A stretch of 64,000 nucleotides of DNA from Sphingobium xanthum. GTDB taxonomy: Bacteria; Pseudomonadota; Alphaproteobacteria; Sphingomonadales; Sphingomonadaceae. Within the stretch, counting starts at the first letter, position 1. Every line of letters begins with the position of its first letter. A model generated the notes under the pieces. That model was not told where the DNA came from. It saw nothing but the letters and a program-made list of their open reading frames with translations, and searched no databases. Both the position numbers and the translations under genes were made by a program. The stretch lies in NCBI RefSeq assembly GCF_019737615.1, contig NZ_JAHKKS010000014.1, positions 25,032 through 89,031 on the forward strand. The letters run 5' to 3'. This document shows, one piece after another, positions 47,904-61,761 of this stretch.

Positions 47904-48833
47904 ATGCTAGCCAATCTTCACGGTCTGAAGGCCGATCCGCTGTTCGAGGCGGCAACGGGCGACATCGAGGTGTCATTCGAGTTCTTCCCGCCCAGGTCCG
48001 AGCGCGGCGCCGAGGACTTGCAGGACACGGTTGCCGCGCTGGCGCCTCTGGGGCCGCGCTTCGTCTCCGTGACCTGCGGCGCCGGGGGTTCCACACGGCA
48101 CCACACGCGCGACGCCGTCGTTCGGATCGCGACCCAGACTCCGCTCGCCGCAGCCGCGCATTTGACCTGCGTCGGGGCGAGCCGGAACGAGATCGACGAT
48201 CTGGCGCGCTCCTATTGGGATGCGGGTATCCGTCACATCGTTGCGTTGCGCGGCGATCCCGAAGGTCCCGGTTCGCGCTTCGAGGCGCGACCGGACGGCT
48301 ATGCCGGTGCGGCGGCGCTCGTGGCCGGGCTCAAGCGCGTCGCGCCGTTCGAGGTCTCCGTCGCGGCTTATCCGGAATGCCATCCCGAGTCCCGCAATCG
48401 CGCGGCCGATCTCGACAATCTCTGGCGCAAGATCGATGCCGGGGCGAGCCGGGCGATCACCCAGTTCTTCTTCTCGGCGGACTGCTTCTTCCGTTTCCGC
48501 GATCAGGCGGCGGCGGTCGGGATCGATGCCGAGATCGTGCCGGGCATCCTGCCGATCGCCAATGTCGCGCAGACGCGGCGCTTCGCCGCCATGTGCCAGG
48601 CCAGCATTCCACCTTGGCTCGACCGGCTGCTCAACGGCCTCGACGAGCGGCCCGCCGCGCGCGACCTCGTCGCCGCGACGATTGCCACCGAACTCTGCGC
48701 GCAACTCTACGCGGGCGGCGTCCGCCAATTCCACTTCTACACGCTCAATCGCGCGGACCTTTCCTACGCGATTTGTCATTTGCTCGGTCTCAGGCCGCAG
48801 GAGGACGCCGATGCACGCAGCCGCGCAGCTTGA
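47904..48833 (+). CDS. metF: Methylenetetrahydrofolate reductase
   Basis: The 309-residue FAD enzyme of the MTHFR fold has VSFEFFPPRSERG near the N-terminus, FVSVTCGAGGS, HLTCVGASRNEI, VALRGDPEG, ASRAITQFFFSADCFFRF and PGILPI. It reduces 5,10-methylene-THF to 5-methyl-THF, the methyl donor for the MetH proteins encoded downstream. AGGAGGCC precedes the ATG. Its end overlaps the next gene by 23 bp, which shows tight coupling. Confidence 0.95.
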   Translation: MLANLHGLKADPLFEAATGDIEVSFEFFPPRSERGAEDLQDTVAALAPLGPRFVSVTCGAGGSTRHHTRDAVVRIATQTPLAAAAHLTCVGASRNEIDDLARSYWDAGIRHIVALRGDPEGPGSRFEARPDGYAGAAALVAGLKRVAPFEVSVAAYPECHPESRNRAADLDNLWRKIDAGASRAITQFFFSADCFFRFRDQAAAVGIDAEIVPGILPIANVAQTRRFAAMCQASIPPWLDRLLNGLDERPAARDLVAATIATELCAQLYAGGVRQFHFYTLNRADLSYAICHLLGLRPQEDADARSRAA

Positions 48834-49854
48834 AGGACTGGCCGCACAGCGGATCCTGCTTCTGGACGGTGCTTATGGCACCGAGATCCAGGGGCGGGGA
48901 TTGCAGGAGCGCGACTATCGCGGCGATCTCGCCTTGACGCGCGACCAGAAGGGCAATCACGACCTGCTGGCCCTGACCCGTCCGGACGTGATCGGCGACA
49001 TTACCGACGCCTATCTGGCGGCGGGCGCGGACATCGTCTCGACCAATACCTTCAGCGCCAATCGCATCAGCCAGGCCGATTATGGCGCCGAAGCGCTCGT
49101 CGAACAGATCAACATCGCGGCGGCAGCCATCGCCCGGCAATGCGCCGACCGGCACGCGCAGGACGGCCGGCCCCGGTTCGTGGCCGGCGCGGTCGGGCCG
49201 ACCAACAAGACCTTGTCCCTGTCACCCGACGTCAACGATCCGGGCTTTCGCGAGATCGATTTCGACACGCTGAAGGACGTGTATCGCGAGCAGATCGCGG
49301 CGCTCCTCACTGGCGGCGTCGACTTCATTCTGCTGGAGACGATCTTCGACACGCTGAACGCCAAGGCCGCGATCATGGCAACGCACGAGGCCGGTGTCGC
49401 TGCCGGCCGGGTCGTGCCGATGATGATCTCCATGACGATCACGGACCTCTCCGGCCGCAATCTCTCGGGCCACACGGTGGAGGCTTTCTGGCAGACCGTC
49501 CGGCATGCGCAGCCGCTGACGATCGGGCTCAATTGCTCGTTCGGCGCGGCGCAGCTTCGCCCGCATCTTCAGGCACTGGCATCCGGCGCGGAGAGCCTCA
49601 TCATGGCCTATCCCAATGCCGGCCTGCCCAATGCGCTGGGCGAGTATGACGAGCTGCCCGAAGAGACGGCGGCGCAATTGCGCGAATGGGCCGAGGCGGG
49701 CCTGGTCAACATATTGGGCGGCTGCTGTGGCTCCTCGCCTGCGCATATCGCCGCCATTTCGCGCGCCGTCGCGGATTGCTGGCCGCGCGTCCCGGCGCGC
49801 GCGCCGCGCACGACCTATCTCGCCGGCCTCGAACCGATGGAGATCGCGCGATGA
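48811..49854 (+). CDS. metH: Methionine synthase homocysteine-binding module (split MetH, N-terminal part)
   Basis: The 347-residue protein corresponds to the N-terminal homocysteine S-methyltransferase domain of MetH. It has [39 protein letters not shown] and zinc-binding cysteines in GLNCSFGA and GGCCGSSP. It activates homocysteine thiol for methyl transfer and must work with the separate cobalamin part encoded next. ATG at 48811 with GGAGGACG ribosome site lies inside the metF end. Its stop overlaps the next ATG by 4 bp (ATGA), so both halves are made together. Confidence 0.92.
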   Translation: MHAAAQLEGLAAQRILLLDGAYGTEIQGRGLQERDYRGDLALTRDQKGNHDLLALTRPDVIGDITDAYLAAGADIVSTNTFSANRISQADYGAEALVEQINIAAAAIARQCADRHAQDGRPRFVAGAVGPTNKTLSLSPDVNDPGFREIDFDTLKDVYREQIAALLTGGVDFILLETIFDTLNAKAAIMATHEAGVAAGRVVPMMISMTITDLSGRNLSGHTVEAFWQTVRHAQPLTIGLNCSFGAAQLRPHLQALASGAESLIMAYPNAGLPNALGEYDELPEETAAQLREWAEAGLVNILGGCCGSSPAHIAAISRAVADCWPRVPARAPRTTYLAGLEPMEIAR

Positions 49855-52517
49855 ATTCGGTGCTGGCCCACCCCCTCAACGCCCCGGGGTCCGCCGAACC
49901 GCTCGCCGACATTGATGCGTTGCCCACGCTCTCTCCTCGGGCAACGTTCGTCAATGTCGGCGAGCGGACCAATGTCACCGGTTCGGCGGCCTTCAAGAAG
50001 CTGATTATGGCGAGCGACTATGGCCGCGCCGTTGAGGTCGCGCGGCAGCAGGTCGAGAATGGCGCGCAGATCATCGACATCAACATGGACGAGGGTCTGC
50101 TCGACGCGGTCGAGGCGATGACGACGTTCCTCAAGCTCATCGCCGCCGAGCCGGACATCGCCCGCGTGCCGTTCATGATCGACAGCTCCCGCTGGGAGGT
50201 GATCGAGGCAGGTCTCAAATGCGTTTCCGGCAAGCCGATCGTGAATTCGATCAGCCTGAAGGAAGGCGAGGAGAGCTTCCTCCGGCAAGCGCGGCTGTCC
50301 GCGCTCTATGGCGCCGCGATCGTCGTCATGGCGTTCGACGAGGCGGGGCAGGCGGACACGCTCGCGCGGAAGGTCGAGATTTGCGGGCGGGCCTATGATC
50401 TGCTCGTCGCCGACGGCTTCCCGGCCGAGGACATCATCTTCGACGCGAACATCTTCGCGGTCGCCACCGGGATCGACGAGCATCGCCGCTATGCGCTCGA
50501 TTTCATCGAGGCCTGCCGTGCGGTCAAGGCGCGCTGCCCGCATGTCCATCTCTCGGGCGGCCTTTCGAACTTGAGCTTCTCCTTCCGCGGCAACGAGACC
50601 GTTCGCCGGGCCATGCACTCGGTGTTCCTCTACCACGCCATTCCTGCCGGGCTGGACATGGCGATCGTCAATGCGGGCCAGCTCGACATTTACGACACGA
50701 TCGACCCGGAACTGCGCGAGGCCTGCGAGGATGTGATCCTCGACCGGCGCGACGATGCCACCGAGCGGCTGGTCGAATTGGCCGAGCGCTATCGCGATGC
50801 CGGGACCGCCGAGGACAAGACGCAGGCCGAATGGCGCAGCTGGCCGGTCGCCAAGCGGCTGGAGCATGCGCTGGTCAAGGGCATCGACAGCCATGTCGTC
50901 GAGGATGCCGAGGAAGCCCGGCTTCTGGCCGAGCGCCCGATCCACGTGATCGAGGGAGCGCTCATGGACGGCATGAATGTCGTCGGTGATCTCTTTGGTT
51001 CCGGGCGGATGTTTCTGCCGCAAGTGGTCAAGTCCGCGCGCGTGATGAAGAAGGCGGTGAGCCATCTCATCCCGTTCATCGAGGAAGAAAAGGAGCGCAG
51101 CGGCGCCGTCCAGGGCAAGGGCAAGATCGTCATGGCGACGGTGAAGGGCGACGTTCACGACATCGGCAAGAACATCGTCGGTGTCGTGCTCCAGTGCAAC
51201 GGCTTCGAGGTGATCGACCTCGGGGTGATGGTGCCGTGGTCCGAAATCCTGCGTGTCGCGGCCGAGGAGGATGCCGACATGATCGGCCTGTCCGGGCTGA
51301 TCACGCCCTCGCTCGATGAGATGGTGACGGTGGCGCAGGAAATGCAGCGGCTGAACCTGGATATTCCGCTGCTGATCGGCGGGGCGACGACCTCGCGCGT
51401 TCACACGGCGCTGCGCATCGCGCCGGCCTATGCCGGGCCGGTCCTGCATGTGCTCGATGCGAGCCGGGCGGTCGGCGTGGCCTCGACACTGGTGAGCGAC
51501 ACCCTTGCTCAGCCGTTCGTCGAGGAGACGGCAGCGGCCTATGCGGACATCCGCGCACAGCGGGAAGGGAAGGGGCAGAGCGCGCTCCTGCCGATCGCGG
51601 AAGCCCGCGCCAATGCACTGGTTGTCGATCCCGCGCTGAAGGCGCCGCCGCCCGCCAGGCCGGGCCTCCACCGGTTCGAGGACTGGCCGCTGGACGATCT
51701 GCGGGCTTATATCGACTGGACGCCGTTCTTCCGTGCCTGGGAGCTGGCCGGGAACTTCCCGGACATATTGAGCGACGACGTCGTCGGCCAGACGGCGCGC
51801 GATCTCTATCGCGACGCACAGGCGATGCTCGATCGCATCATCGCCGAGCAGTGGTTGTGCGCGCAGGGCGTCGCGGCCTTCTGGCCCGCCGAGCGGGACG
51901 GGGACGACGTGCTGGTCGGTGCGGCGCGCACGCGCATCCCGTTCCTGCGCCAGCAGATCGCCAAGCGCGAAGGCCGCGCCAGTTCCTGCCTCGCCGATTT
52001 CATCGCGGAGAAGGACGACTGGCTCGGCGGTTTCGCTGTCGCCATCCACGGCATCGATGTCCATCTCGCGCGCTTCAAGGCGGAGCATGACGACTATAGC
52101 GACATTCTCCTGAAGGCGCTGGCCGATCGGCTGGCCGAGGCCTTTGCCGAGCGGCTGCACCTGCATGTCCGCACCAATCTCTGGGGCTATGCGCCCGGGG
52201 AGGCGCTGGGCAATGACGACCTGATCCGCGAGCGCTATGTCGGCATCCGGCCGGCGCCGGGCTATCCGGCGTGCCCGGATCATACGCTCAAGCCGATGCT
52301 GTTCGATCTGCTGTGTGTCGCACCCGCCGGGATCCAGCTGACCGAGAGCCAGGCGATGCTGCCGACCGCCGCGGTCTCCGGCTTCTACTTCGCACACCCG
52401 CAGGCCCATTATTTCGGCGTGGCGAGGATCGGGCAGGACCAGCTTGCCGACTATGCCGCGCGGCGTGGTTTCGACCTCGAAACGGCCGAGCGCTGGCTTC
52501 GCCCCAATCTCGACTGA
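49851..52517 (+). CDS. metH: Methionine synthase folate, cobalamin and reactivation modules (split MetH, C-terminal part)
   Basis: The 888-residue protein holds the other MetH domains in order: pterin-binding (residues 30-300, with [16 protein letters not shown] and [11 protein letters not shown]), cobalamin cap and binding (about 330-560, with [11 protein letters not shown] carrying the Co-ligating His) and SAM-dependent reactivation (about 590-888, with GYPACPDHT). It transfers methyl from 5-methyl-THF through cob(I)alamin to homocysteine. Together with the previous gene it equals one full-length MetH. Confidence 0.94.
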   Translation: MNSVLAHPLNAPGSAEPLADIDALPTLSPRATFVNVGERTNVTGSAAFKKLIMASDYGRAVEVARQQVENGAQIIDINMDEGLLDAVEAMTTFLKLIAAEPDIARVPFMIDSSRWEVIEAGLKCVSGKPIVNSISLKEGEESFLRQARLSALYGAAIVVMAFDEAGQADTLARKVEICGRAYDLLVADGFPAEDIIFDANIFAVATGIDEHRRYALDFIEACRAVKARCPHVHLSGGLSNLSFSFRGNETVRRAMHSVFLYHAIPAGLDMAIVNAGQLDIYDTIDPELREACEDVILDRRDDATERLVELAERYRDAGTAEDKTQAEWRSWPVAKRLEHALVKGIDSHVVEDAEEARLLAERPIHVIEGALMDGMNVVGDLFGSGRMFLPQVVKSARVMKKAVSHLIPFIEEEKERSGAVQGKGKIVMATVKGDVHDIGKNIVGVVLQCNGFEVIDLGVMVPWSEILRVAAEEDADMIGLSGLITPSLDEMVTVAQEMQRLNLDIPLLIGGATTSRVHTALRIAPAYAGPVLHVLDASRAVGVASTLVSDTLAQPFVEETAAAYADIRAQREGKGQSALLPIAEARANALVVDPALKAPPPARPGLHRFEDWPLDDLRAYIDWTPFFRAWELAGNFPDILSDDVVGQTARDLYRDAQAMLDRIIAEQWLCAQGVAAFWPAERDGDDVLVGAARTRIPFLRQQIAKREGRASSCLADFIAEKDDWLGGFAVAIHGIDVHLARFKAEHDDYSDILLKALADRLAEAFAERLHLHVRTNLWGYAPGEALGNDDLIRERYVGIRPAPGYPACPDHTLKPMLFDLLCVAPAGIQLTESQAMLPTAAVSGFYFAHPQAHYFGVARIGQDQLADYAARRGFDLETAERWLRPNLD

Positions 52518-52540
52518 CACCCAGTCCCAAGGAGACGAAC

Positions 52541-53857
52541 GTGACTCTCGCCGCTGCCAGTTTCGAACAACCCTCGGCCTTGCAGTCCTTCTTCGAAGGC
52601 AGGCTGGAAGAGGTCGATCCCGTGATCGCCGAGGCCTGCCGGCTGGAAGGCCTGCGCCAGCAGGACAGGATCGAGCTGATCGCCTCGGAGAATATCGTCT
52701 CGCGCGCCGTGCTGGAGGCGCAGGGATCGATCTTCACCAACAAATATGCCGAAGGCTATCCGGGCCGGCGCTATTATGGTGGCTGCGAGTTTGCGGACCG
52801 GATCGAGCAACTCGCGATCGACCGCGCGAAGCTGCTGTTCGGCGCGCAGTTCGCCAATGTGCAGCCGCATAGCGGCAGCCAGATGAACCAGGCCGTGTTC
52901 CTCGCGCTGCTCCAGCCGGGCGACAGCTTCATGGGGCTCGATCTTGCGGCGGGTGGCCATCTGACGCACGGGTCGCCGGTCAACATGTCCGGCAAATGGT
53001 TCCGGCCGATCCCCTATGGCGTCCGCCCGGAAGATCAGCTGCTGGACATGGACGAGATCGCCCAGATCGCGCGCGTTAACCGGCCGAAGCTGATCATCGC
53101 CGGCGGCACGGCCTATTCGCGCTACTGGGATTTCGCGCGTTTCCGGGAAATTGCCGACGAGATCGGCGCCTGGCTGCTCGTCGATATGTCGCATTTCGCC
53201 GGGCTGGTCTCTGGCAGCGCGCATCCCTCGCCGATGCCGCATGCCCATGTGGTGACGACGACCACGCACAAGTCGCTGCGCGGCCCGCGCGGCGGGCTGA
53301 TCCTCACCAATGACGAGGCGCTGGCGAAGAAGATCGACACGGCGATCTTCCCCGGCTTGCAGGGCGGGCCGCTCATGCATGTGATCGCGGCCAAGGCCGT
53401 GGCGCTTGGGGAAGCGCTGCGACCGGACTTCATCGGCTATGCGCATGACGTGGTCGACAATGCGCGCGCGCTGGCGGCCGCGCTTCAGGAGAACGGCCTC
53501 GACATCGTCTCGGGCGGCACGGACAATCATCTCATGCTGGTCGATCTGAGGCCCAAGCGCGCCGCGGGCAACCAGATGGAACGCGCGCTCGGCCGCGCAT
53601 CGATGACCTGCAACAAGAATGCGATTCCCTTCGACACGGCACGCCCGGCGGTCACCTCCGGCATAAGGCTCGGCACGCCCGCGGGCACGACCCGCGGCTT
53701 CGGCACGGCGGAGTTCCGAGCCATCGGCGAGTGGATCGCGATCATGGCGGACGTTGTCGGGCGCTATGGCGAAATGGGCGATCATGCGACCGAGGTCGCC
53801 ATTGCGAACGAGGTCAAGGCGCTGTGCGCGCGTTTCCCGACCTATCCGGCCGCGTGA
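52541..53857 (+). CDS. glyA: Serine hydroxymethyltransferase
   Basis: The 438-residue PLP enzyme has the SHMT signatures [35 protein letters not shown], the DMSHFAGL region and the PLP lysine in [14 protein letters not shown]. It makes 5,10-methylene-THF and glycine from serine and so supplies the substrate for MetF. GTG start with AGGAGACGAAC site, 23 bp after the metH gene, as last gene of the operon. Its stop faces the kdpE stop across 12 bp. Confidence 0.95.
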   Translation: MTLAAASFEQPSALQSFFEGRLEEVDPVIAEACRLEGLRQQDRIELIASENIVSRAVLEAQGSIFTNKYAEGYPGRRYYGGCEFADRIEQLAIDRAKLLFGAQFANVQPHSGSQMNQAVFLALLQPGDSFMGLDLAAGGHLTHGSPVNMSGKWFRPIPYGVRPEDQLLDMDEIAQIARVNRPKLIIAGGTAYSRYWDFARFREIADEIGAWLLVDMSHFAGLVSGSAHPSPMPHAHVVTTTTHKSLRGPRGGLILTNDEALAKKIDTAIFPGLQGGPLMHVIAAKAVALGEALRPDFIGYAHDVVDNARALAAALQENGLDIVSGGTDNHLMLVDLRPKRAAGNQMERALGRASMTCNKNAIPFDTARPAVTSGIRLGTPAGTTRGFGTAEFRAIGEWIAIMADVVGRYGEMGDHATEVAIANEVKALCARFPTYPAA

Positions 53858-53869
53858 GGTCGCGCACGG

Positions 53870-54553
53870 TCATCTGACCAGCCGATAGCCGACGCCCGGT
53901 TCGTTGCGGATGAACGAGGCGACGATGTTCTGCCCTTCGAGCTTTTTGCGGACGCCACGCGCGGCCACCCGCAGATATTCGACATCGCGCTCGTGCCCCG
54001 GACCCCAGACGTTGCGCAGCAGCTGTGCATGCGTGACCACGCGACCGGGATGCTTGGCCAGTTCTGCAAGGAAGCCGAACTCCTTGGGGGTCAGATGCAC
54101 TTCCTCCCCAGCGCGGCGAACGAGACGGGCGGAGAGATCGATCTCGATGTCGCCCACCGTCACGACCGGCCGGTCCGCCTCAGCCGAGAGACGATGGCGC
54201 AGCGCCGTGCGGATGCGCGCCAGCACTTCCTCCGTGTCGAACGGCTTGGTGACATAGTCGTCGGCGCCGAGGTCGAGCGCGGCGACTTTCTGCTCTGTTG
54301 CATCCCGCGCCGAGACGACCAGCACGGCGGCGCCGCTCGACTTGATGAGCGGCACCAGCTCCAGGCCATCGCGATCGGGCAGGCCAAGGTCGAGCAGGAC
54401 GGCGTCCGGCTTGTCGATCTGCACGGCGGAGAGCGTTTCACGCCCGGTCCCCGCCTCGACGACCCGATAGCCCGCGCGCGTGAGCGCGGCGCTGAGCAGG
54501 CGGCGGATGGCAGGCTCGTCATCGACAACGAGAAGCTTGGAGCCGGTCGTCAT
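53870..54553 (-). CDS. kdpE: Response regulator KdpE
   Basis: The 227-residue OmpR-family regulator has an N-terminal receiver domain with acidic residues D11 and D12 and phosphoacceptor D55 (LLDLGLPDRDG), the KPFDTEEVLARI segment, and a C-terminal winged helix (LTPKEFGFLAELAKHPGRVV, RNVWGPGHERDVEYLRV). It activates the kdp operon under potassium limitation when phosphorylated by KdpD. Its ATG overlaps the kdpD stop by 4 bp. Confidence 0.95.
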   Translation of the reverse strand: MTTGSKLLVVDDEPAIRRLLSAALTRAGYRVVEAGTGRETLSAVQIDKPDAVLLDLGLPDRDGLELVPLIKSSGAAVLVVSARDATEQKVAALDLGADDYVTKPFDTEEVLARIRTALRHRLSAEADRPVVTVGDIEIDLSARLVRRAGEEVHLTPKEFGFLAELAKHPGRVVTHAQLLRNVWGPGHERDVEYLRVAARGVRKKLEGQNIVASFIRNEPGVGYRLVR

Positions 54554-57225
54554 TCGTCCGCAGTGCCCTTCACCAGCCGGGTTTCCGGGAAAAGCAGCGC
54601 GAAGCGGGCGCCGCTTCGATCATGCCGGTTGGTCGCTTCCACGCCGATCTCCATCGCCTCGGCAAAGCCCTTGACGATGGCGAGGCCGAGCCCGGTGCCG
54701 CCCTTGCGGTCGGACCCCTCGATGCGGGTGAAGGTCTCGAAGATCCGCCGCTCCTCGCCGGGGGGAATGCCCGGACCTTCGTCGAGCACGCTCAGGGCCA
54801 TCCCGCTGTGCTCCCGCCTCGCCGCGATCGTGATCGGCGTGTCGGCATGGCCGTATTTGGCGGCATTCTCGATAAGATTGATGAGGCAGTGGTGGAACAA
54901 ATGGGGGTCCACCGCGACGAGCGGCAGGTCCGGCGAAATTTCGAGCGCCACGCGACGATCCCGCAGCGCCCGGCGCAGGTCATGCACCGCCGCCGCCACG
55001 GCTTCGGCCAGATCGACCGGCTCGATCGACAGGTGCAGCGCGCCGGTCTCGATCCGCACCATGTCCAGCAGATTGGCGACGAAGCGGTTCAGGCGCTCAG
55101 CCTCGCCGCGTGCTTCGCGCAGTTGCTCTTCCTGCTCGGGTGTCGCGGGCTGGAATTCTCCGAGCATGCCGAGAATGGTCGTGAGCGGCGTGCGCAGATC
55201 ATGGCTGACCGAGGACAGCAACGCAGCCCGCAGCCGGTCGCGCTCCTTGAGCTGCGTGACGGTCGACATTTCCGCTTCCAGGCCGATGCGCTCGAGCGCG
55301 AGCGCTGCCTGATCGAGCAGGCTGAGCAGCAGCGGCAACTGGTCGGAACGGATCGGCGTGCTGGCATCGGGCTTCGCGATGCCGAAGGCGCCGAGGACAT
55401 GGCCCGCCGTCGCCACCGGGTGGAACAGCCATTCCGAGGCAGTGAGCGTCTCCGAATTTCGCCCGGCCGGTTGATTGTGATCGAAGGCCCAGCGGGAGGC
55501 GGCCTGCTCGATCGCTTCCAGGCGCGTGCCGGCCGGATTGGCGGCGCGCACGACGAGTTCTCCCGCCTCCGGCATGAGGAGCACGGTATGGACGTCCAGC
55601 AGGCGCCCGACTTCGTCGCACAGCAATTGCGCCAGTTCCTCCGCCTGGCCGGTACCGGTGAGTTGCCGCGCGAAGCCGGCGAGCGAGCTGTTCTGCGCCG
55701 CGCTGCGCTGGGCGAGCAGCGCCTGTTGCCGGACTTTCGCGGCGAGATGGCTGCTCACGACCGCCACACCGAGCAGCACCAGCACGGTCAGGATATTCTC
55801 GGGGTCCTGAATGGTGAAAGTATGGGTCGGTGGGATGAAGAAGAAATTATAGGCGAGCGAGCAGACGAGGCTGGTGACGATGCCGACCCGCAGGCCATAA
55901 CGCAGGGCGGCGACCATCACCGGCAACAGGAACAGCAGGCCGACATTGGCGACGCTGGCTGCGGCGAAGAGGCTGTCCCCGACCAGCGTGACCAGCGCGA
56001 CCATCCCGAACGCGACGAGATAGTCGGTCGGACGCCCCCAGCGGTCCGGCGCGGGGCGTCGCGCGGCGCGGGCGGGAGAATCGCCCGGCGCCATCGGCAG
56101 CACGTGGACAGTCATGTCCGGCGTCTCACGCACGAGGCGGTCGACGATCGAGCCGTGCAGCAGCTCGAACCAGCGCGAGCGCACGGACTTGCCGACGATG
56201 AGCTGCGTTGCGCGCGCTTCGGTCGTGAAGCGCTTGAGGCCCTCGACCACATTCTCGCCCGGCACGGTCGCGACGTCGCCGCCAAGCTGGCTCGCCAGAT
56301 GCAGCGTGGCGGCGAGCCGTGCATTGTCGGCATCCGAGAAGCGGCTTGTGCGCGGCGTCTCGATATGGACGGCGGTCCACGGGCCGCGCAGCGCGTCGGC
56401 AATGCGCTTGGCGGCGCGGACCAGCTCGGCCGCAGCCGGCTGCTCGCTCACCGCGACCACGACGCGCTCGCCCGCCGCCCAGGTTCCGGCGAGGGCATGC
56501 GCGCGCAGATAATCGAGCATTTCCGCATCGACGGCTTGCGCGGCACGGCGCAGCGCCAGTTCGCGCAGGGCAGTGAGGTTCGACTTGGAGAAGAAGCTGC
56601 CGAGCGCCCGCGTCGCTTCCTCGGGCACATAGACCTTGCCCTGCTTCAGCCGCTCGATCAACTCATCGGGCGGGATGTCGATGAGCTCGATATCGGCATT
56701 CTCGATCACCCGGTCCGGCAGCGTCTCGCGCACCCGCACCTTGGTGAAGCTCGCCACGACATCGTTGACGCTCTCGAGATGCTGGACGTTGACGGTCGAA
56801 TAGACGTCGATCCCGGCGGCCAGCAGCTCCTCGACATCCTGATAGCGCTTGTCGTGACGGCTGCCTGGCGCATTGGTGTGCGCCAGCTCATCGACCAGCA
56901 CGAGCGCCGGATGCCGGGCTAGAATGGCATCGATGTCCATCTCCAGCAGCGTGCGCCCCTGATATTCGACGTCGCTGCGCGGAATGATCTCGAAGCCATC
57001 GACCAAAGCAGCGGTCTCGGCGCGGCCATGCGTTTCGACGACGCCGATCACGACATCGTCGCCTTCGCGCCGCCGGACCGTGCCTTCGGTCAGCATCTCA
57101 TAGGTCTTGCCGACGCCGGGCGCGGCACCGAGGAAGACCTTCAAACGACCACGGCCCTCCTGCGCGGCTTCGCGCAGAAGAGCCTCCGGGCTCGGCCGAC
57201 CGTCGAGAGGCGAGTCGTGGTTCAC
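54550..57225 (-). CDS. kdpD: Potassium-sensing histidine kinase KdpD
   Basis: The 891-residue kinase has the KdpD N-terminal domain with Walker motif [13 protein letters not shown], a universal-stress-like region (about 245-375), four membrane helices (about 395-500), a GAF-like domain, the phosphorylated His in [13 protein letters not shown] and HATPase motifs ([31 protein letters not shown]). It senses low potassium or turgor and phosphorylates KdpE. GTG start overlapping the kdpC stop by 4 bp. Confidence 0.95.
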   Translation of the reverse strand: MNHDSPLDGRPSPEALLREAAQEGRGRLKVFLGAAPGVGKTYEMLTEGTVRRREGDDVVIGVVETHGRAETAALVDGFEIIPRSDVEYQGRTLLEMDIDAILARHPALVLVDELAHTNAPGSRHDKRYQDVEELLAAGIDVYSTVNVQHLESVNDVVASFTKVRVRETLPDRVIENADIELIDIPPDELIERLKQGKVYVPEEATRALGSFFSKSNLTALRELALRRAAQAVDAEMLDYLRAHALAGTWAAGERVVVAVSEQPAAAELVRAAKRIADALRGPWTAVHIETPRTSRFSDADNARLAATLHLASQLGGDVATVPGENVVEGLKRFTTEARATQLIVGKSVRSRWFELLHGSIVDRLVRETPDMTVHVLPMAPGDSPARAARRPAPDRWGRPTDYLVAFGMVALVTLVGDSLFAAASVANVGLLFLLPVMVAALRYGLRVGIVTSLVCSLAYNFFFIPPTHTFTIQDPENILTVLVLLGVAVVSSHLAAKVRQQALLAQRSAAQNSSLAGFARQLTGTGQAEELAQLLCDEVGRLLDVHTVLLMPEAGELVVRAANPAGTRLEAIEQAASRWAFDHNQPAGRNSETLTASEWLFHPVATAGHVLGAFGIAKPDASTPIRSDQLPLLLSLLDQAALALERIGLEAEMSTVTQLKERDRLRAALLSSVSHDLRTPLTTILGMLGEFQPATPEQEEQLREARGEAERLNRFVANLLDMVRIETGALHLSIEPVDLAEAVAAAVHDLRRALRDRRVALEISPDLPLVAVDPHLFHHCLINLIENAAKYGHADTPITIAARREHSGMALSVLDEGPGIPPGEERRIFETFTRIEGSDRKGGTGLGLAIVKGFAEAMEIGVEATNRHDRSGARFALLFPETRLVKGTADE

Positions 57226-57821
57226 TTGGGCGTGTTTGCGCCCTTGGCGTCGAGCCTGTCGAGAGCGCGGTTGAGCATCAGCACATTGACGCGCGGCTCG
57301 CCGAGGAAGGCGAGGAGCGGCGTTTCGACATGCTCGGAGACCAGCTTGCGCAACACGCCTTCATCAAGCCCGCGCGCCTTCGTCACGCGAGCAACCTGAA
57401 ACAAGGCCGCCTCGGGGCTGATATGGGGGTCGAGCCCCGAGGCGGAAGTCGTCACCAGATCGGCAGGAGGAACGATAACGTCTGGCGAGGTTCGCAAGGT
57501 GGCGATGTCGGCCTGCATGCGGTCGTGCAGCGCCTGGCTGGTCGGGCCGAGATTGGAGCCGTAGCTGTTGTTCGCTTCATAGCCCGCGCCGGCGGCCGAC
57601 GGGCGCGGATGGAAATAGCGCTCGCCGGTGAAGCCCTGCGCGATCAGCTCTGAGCCAATGACGCGGCCGTTTTCGGTGATGAGGCTGCCATTGGCCTGAT
57701 GCGGGAAGGCGAGCTGGCCGATGCCGGTGATCGCGGCGGGATAGGCAAGGCCCAGCAGCAGCGCGAACAGGATCGTCAGCACGACGGCGGGACGGATGGC
57801 GGAAGTGAAGTCCTTGAGCAT
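57222..57821 (-). CDS. kdpC: Potassium-transporting ATPase subunit C
   Basis: The 199-residue protein has one N-terminal membrane helix (about residues 10-32) and a periplasmic domain with [21 protein letters not shown] shortened family motifs, [10 protein letters not shown], and [11 protein letters not shown]. KdpC is the accessory subunit of the KdpFABC P-type pump. The ATG at 57821 has GAGGAG before it; the frame stays open far upstream inside kdpB but without sense for the family. Confidence 0.94.
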   Translation of the reverse strand: MLKDFTSAIRPAVVLTILFALLLGLAYPAAITGIGQLAFPHQANGSLITENGRVIGSELIAQGFTGERYFHPRPSAAGAGYEANNSYGSNLGPTSQALHDRMQADIATLRTSPDVIVPPADLVTTSASGLDPHISPEAALFQVARVTKARGLDEGVLRKLVSEHVETPLLAFLGEPRVNVLMLNRALDRLDAKGANTPK

Positions 57822-57832
57822 GAGATTGCTCC

Positions 57833-59848
<2,016 letters not shown>

Positions 59849-59860
59849 GATGTCATGTCC

Positions 59861-61564
59861 TCAGAAAAGCTGGCCGTTGATCATCGCGATGTGATCGGCG
59901 ATCGGGCCGAGCGCGAGGCCCGGGAGGAAAGTGAGGCCGCCGACGATCAGGATGATCGCGACCAGCAGGCCGATCCACAGCGGGCCAGTGGTCGGGAAGG
60001 AACCCGCCGTTTCCGGCGTGTACTTCTTCGCGGCCAGGCTGCCGGCGATCGCCAGCACGGGCACGATGATGAAGAAGCGGCCGATCCACATCGAGATGGC
60101 GAGCAGCGCGTTGTAATAAGGCGTGCCCGAGGTGATGCCGGCAAAGGCCGAGCCGTTGTTCCCCGTCGCCGAGCTATAGGCGTAGAGGATCTCGGTGAAG
60201 CCATGAGGCCCCTTGTTGAGCGGCCCGGCGAGGCCCTGTGGTAGCACGGACGAGAGCGCCGTGAAGCCGAGGATGCAGAGCGGCAGGACCGCGATGGCGA
60301 GGACGGCCAGCTTCACTTCCTTTGCCTCGATCTTCTTGCCGACATATTCCGGCGTGCGCCCGACCATCAGGCCGGCAACGAACACCGCGAGCAGTGCGAA
60401 CAGCAGGAAGCCGTAGATGCCAGCACCGACACCGCCCACGACGATCTCGCCGAGCTGGATGTTGAACAGCGGGATCATGCCGCCCAACGCCGTGAAGCTG
60501 TCGTGCATCGCATTGACCGCGCCGCACGAGGCCGCCGTCGTGATGACCGCGAAGAGCGCGCTGGCGGCAAGGCCAAAACGGACTTCCTTGCCTTCCATAT
60601 TGCCGCCGGCAAAGCCGAGGCCGTGCATCATCGGCGTGCCGGCCGCCTCCTGCCAATAGAGGATGCCGACGCCGGCGAGGAACAGGATCATCATCGCGGC
60701 GAGGATCGCCCAGCCCTGGCGTGTGTTGCCGACGGCCTTGCCGAAGCACCAGGTGAGACCCACACCGATCGAGAAGATCGAGAGCATCTGCACCAGATTG
60801 GTGAGGGCCGTCGGGTTCTCGAAGGGATGCGCGCTGTTGGCGTTGAAGAAGCCGCCGCCATTGGTGCCGAGCATCTTGATCGCTTCCTGGCTGGCGACCG
60901 GGCCGACCACGATGCTCTGCTTGACGCCTTCGATCGTCGTCGCGTCGACCATGCTCGCGAAGGTCTGCGGCACGCCGCTGGCGATCAGGAAGACCGCATA
61001 GACGATGCACAGAGGCAGCAGCAGATAGAGCGTCACCCGCGTGATATCCGCCCAGAAATTGCCGAGGCCGCTCACCTGCCGCCGGGCGAAGCCGCGGAAC
61101 AGGGCGAAGGCGATGGCGATGCCGGTCGCCGCCGACAGGAAATTATGGATGGTGAGCCCCAGCATCTGGCTGAGGTTCGACATCGCCGCCTCGCCCGAAT
61201 ACCATTGCCAGTTGGTGTTGGTGGTGAAGCTGATCGCGGTGTTCATCGCGCCGTCCGGGCCGATGCCGGGTAGGTCGCGCGGGTTCATCGGCAGCACGCC
61301 TTGCAGGCGCAGGATCGCATAGGTGAAGAGCAATGTGACGAGCTGGAACAGCAGCATGTGGACGGCATAGGTGCGCCAGCTCTGCTCGGCCTGCGGATCG
61401 ATGCCCGCCAGCCTGTAGAAACCGCGCTCGACCGGGCCGAGTACCGCATGAAGCGGTGTGCTTCGTCCTTCGTAGAGGGCGAAGAGCCACAGGCCCATCG
61501 GCTTGGCGAGCGCGATGATGATGGCGGTGAAAAGGAGGATGAGAACCCATCCCTGAACGGTCAT
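59861..61564 (-). CDS. kdpA: Potassium-transporting ATPase, ion-channel subunit
   Basis: The 567-residue inner-membrane protein of the SKT superfamily has about ten membrane helices and the four filter-type loops, including [34 protein letters not shown] and the later [14 protein letters not shown] and [12 protein letters not shown]. It selects and passes potassium. It lies 13 bp after kdpF. Confidence 0.97.
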   Translation of the reverse strand: MTVQGWVLILLFTAIIIALAKPMGLWLFALYEGRSTPLHAVLGPVERGFYRLAGIDPQAEQSWRTYAVHMLLFQLVTLLFTYAILRLQGVLPMNPRDLPGIGPDGAMNTAISFTTNTNWQWYSGEAAMSNLSQMLGLTIHNFLSAATGIAIAFALFRGFARRQVSGLGNFWADITRVTLYLLLPLCIVYAVFLIASGVPQTFASMVDATTIEGVKQSIVVGPVASQEAIKMLGTNGGGFFNANSAHPFENPTALTNLVQMLSIFSIGVGLTWCFGKAVGNTRQGWAILAAMMILFLAGVGILYWQEAAGTPMMHGLGFAGGNMEGKEVRFGLAASALFAVITTAASCGAVNAMHDSFTALGGMIPLFNIQLGEIVVGGVGAGIYGFLLFALLAVFVAGLMVGRTPEYVGKKIEAKEVKLAVLAIAVLPLCILGFTALSSVLPQGLAGPLNKGPHGFTEILYAYSSATGNNGSAFAGITSGTPYYNALLAISMWIGRFFIIVPVLAIAGSLAAKKYTPETAGSFPTTGPLWIGLLVAIILIVGGLTFLPGLALGPIADHIAMINGQLF

Positions 61565-61577
61565 GAACCGGCTCCTT

Positions 61578-61667
61578 TCAGAAACGCTCGGGCCGGATCA
61601 ACACGGCCACGAGATAGAGGAGGAGGCCAAGCGCCACGGCGCCGGCGAGGACGAATTGCGCGGTCAT
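61578..61667 (-). CDS. kdpF: Potassium-transporting ATPase subunit F
   Basis: The 29-residue single-helix peptide begins [20 protein letters not shown] and ends LIRPERF, typical of KdpF, which stabilises the KdpFABC complex. The gene sits directly before kdpA. It is too short for usual gene calls. Confidence 0.85.
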   Translation of the reverse strand: MTAQFVLAGAVALGLLLYLVAVLIRPERF

Positions 61668-61677
61668 GGCAGCGGAC

Positions 61678-61761
61678 TCAGGCGTCGCCGCACAGGCGTG
61701 CATAAGCGAGCGTCAGCGCGAACAGCCCGGCGAGAACGCCGAGCCAGAGAAGATCGGTCAT
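61678..61761 (-). CDS. 27-residue membrane peptide upstream of kdpF
   Basis: The peptide starts MTDLLWLGVLAGLFALTLAY and ends with ARLCGDA, a single membrane helix with a short cytosolic tail. Its ATG overlaps the stop of the upstream gene by 4 bp (ATGA) and its stop lies 10 bp before kdpF, so it is embedded in the kdp operon. It resembles KdpF in size and form; it may be a second small subunit. No direct evidence of expression. Confidence 0.55.
   Translation of the reverse strand: MTDLLWLGVLAGLFALTLAYARLCGDA

Noticed and set aside
49815..52520. A 900-codon minus-strand frame opposite the metH C-terminal gene
   Set aside because: The plus strand carries clear MetH domains; the opposite frame has shadow composition and no ribosome site.
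54622..56922. A 766-codon plus-strand frame opposite kdpD
   Set aside because: KdpD motifs fix the coding strand; the other frame has no recognisable domain.
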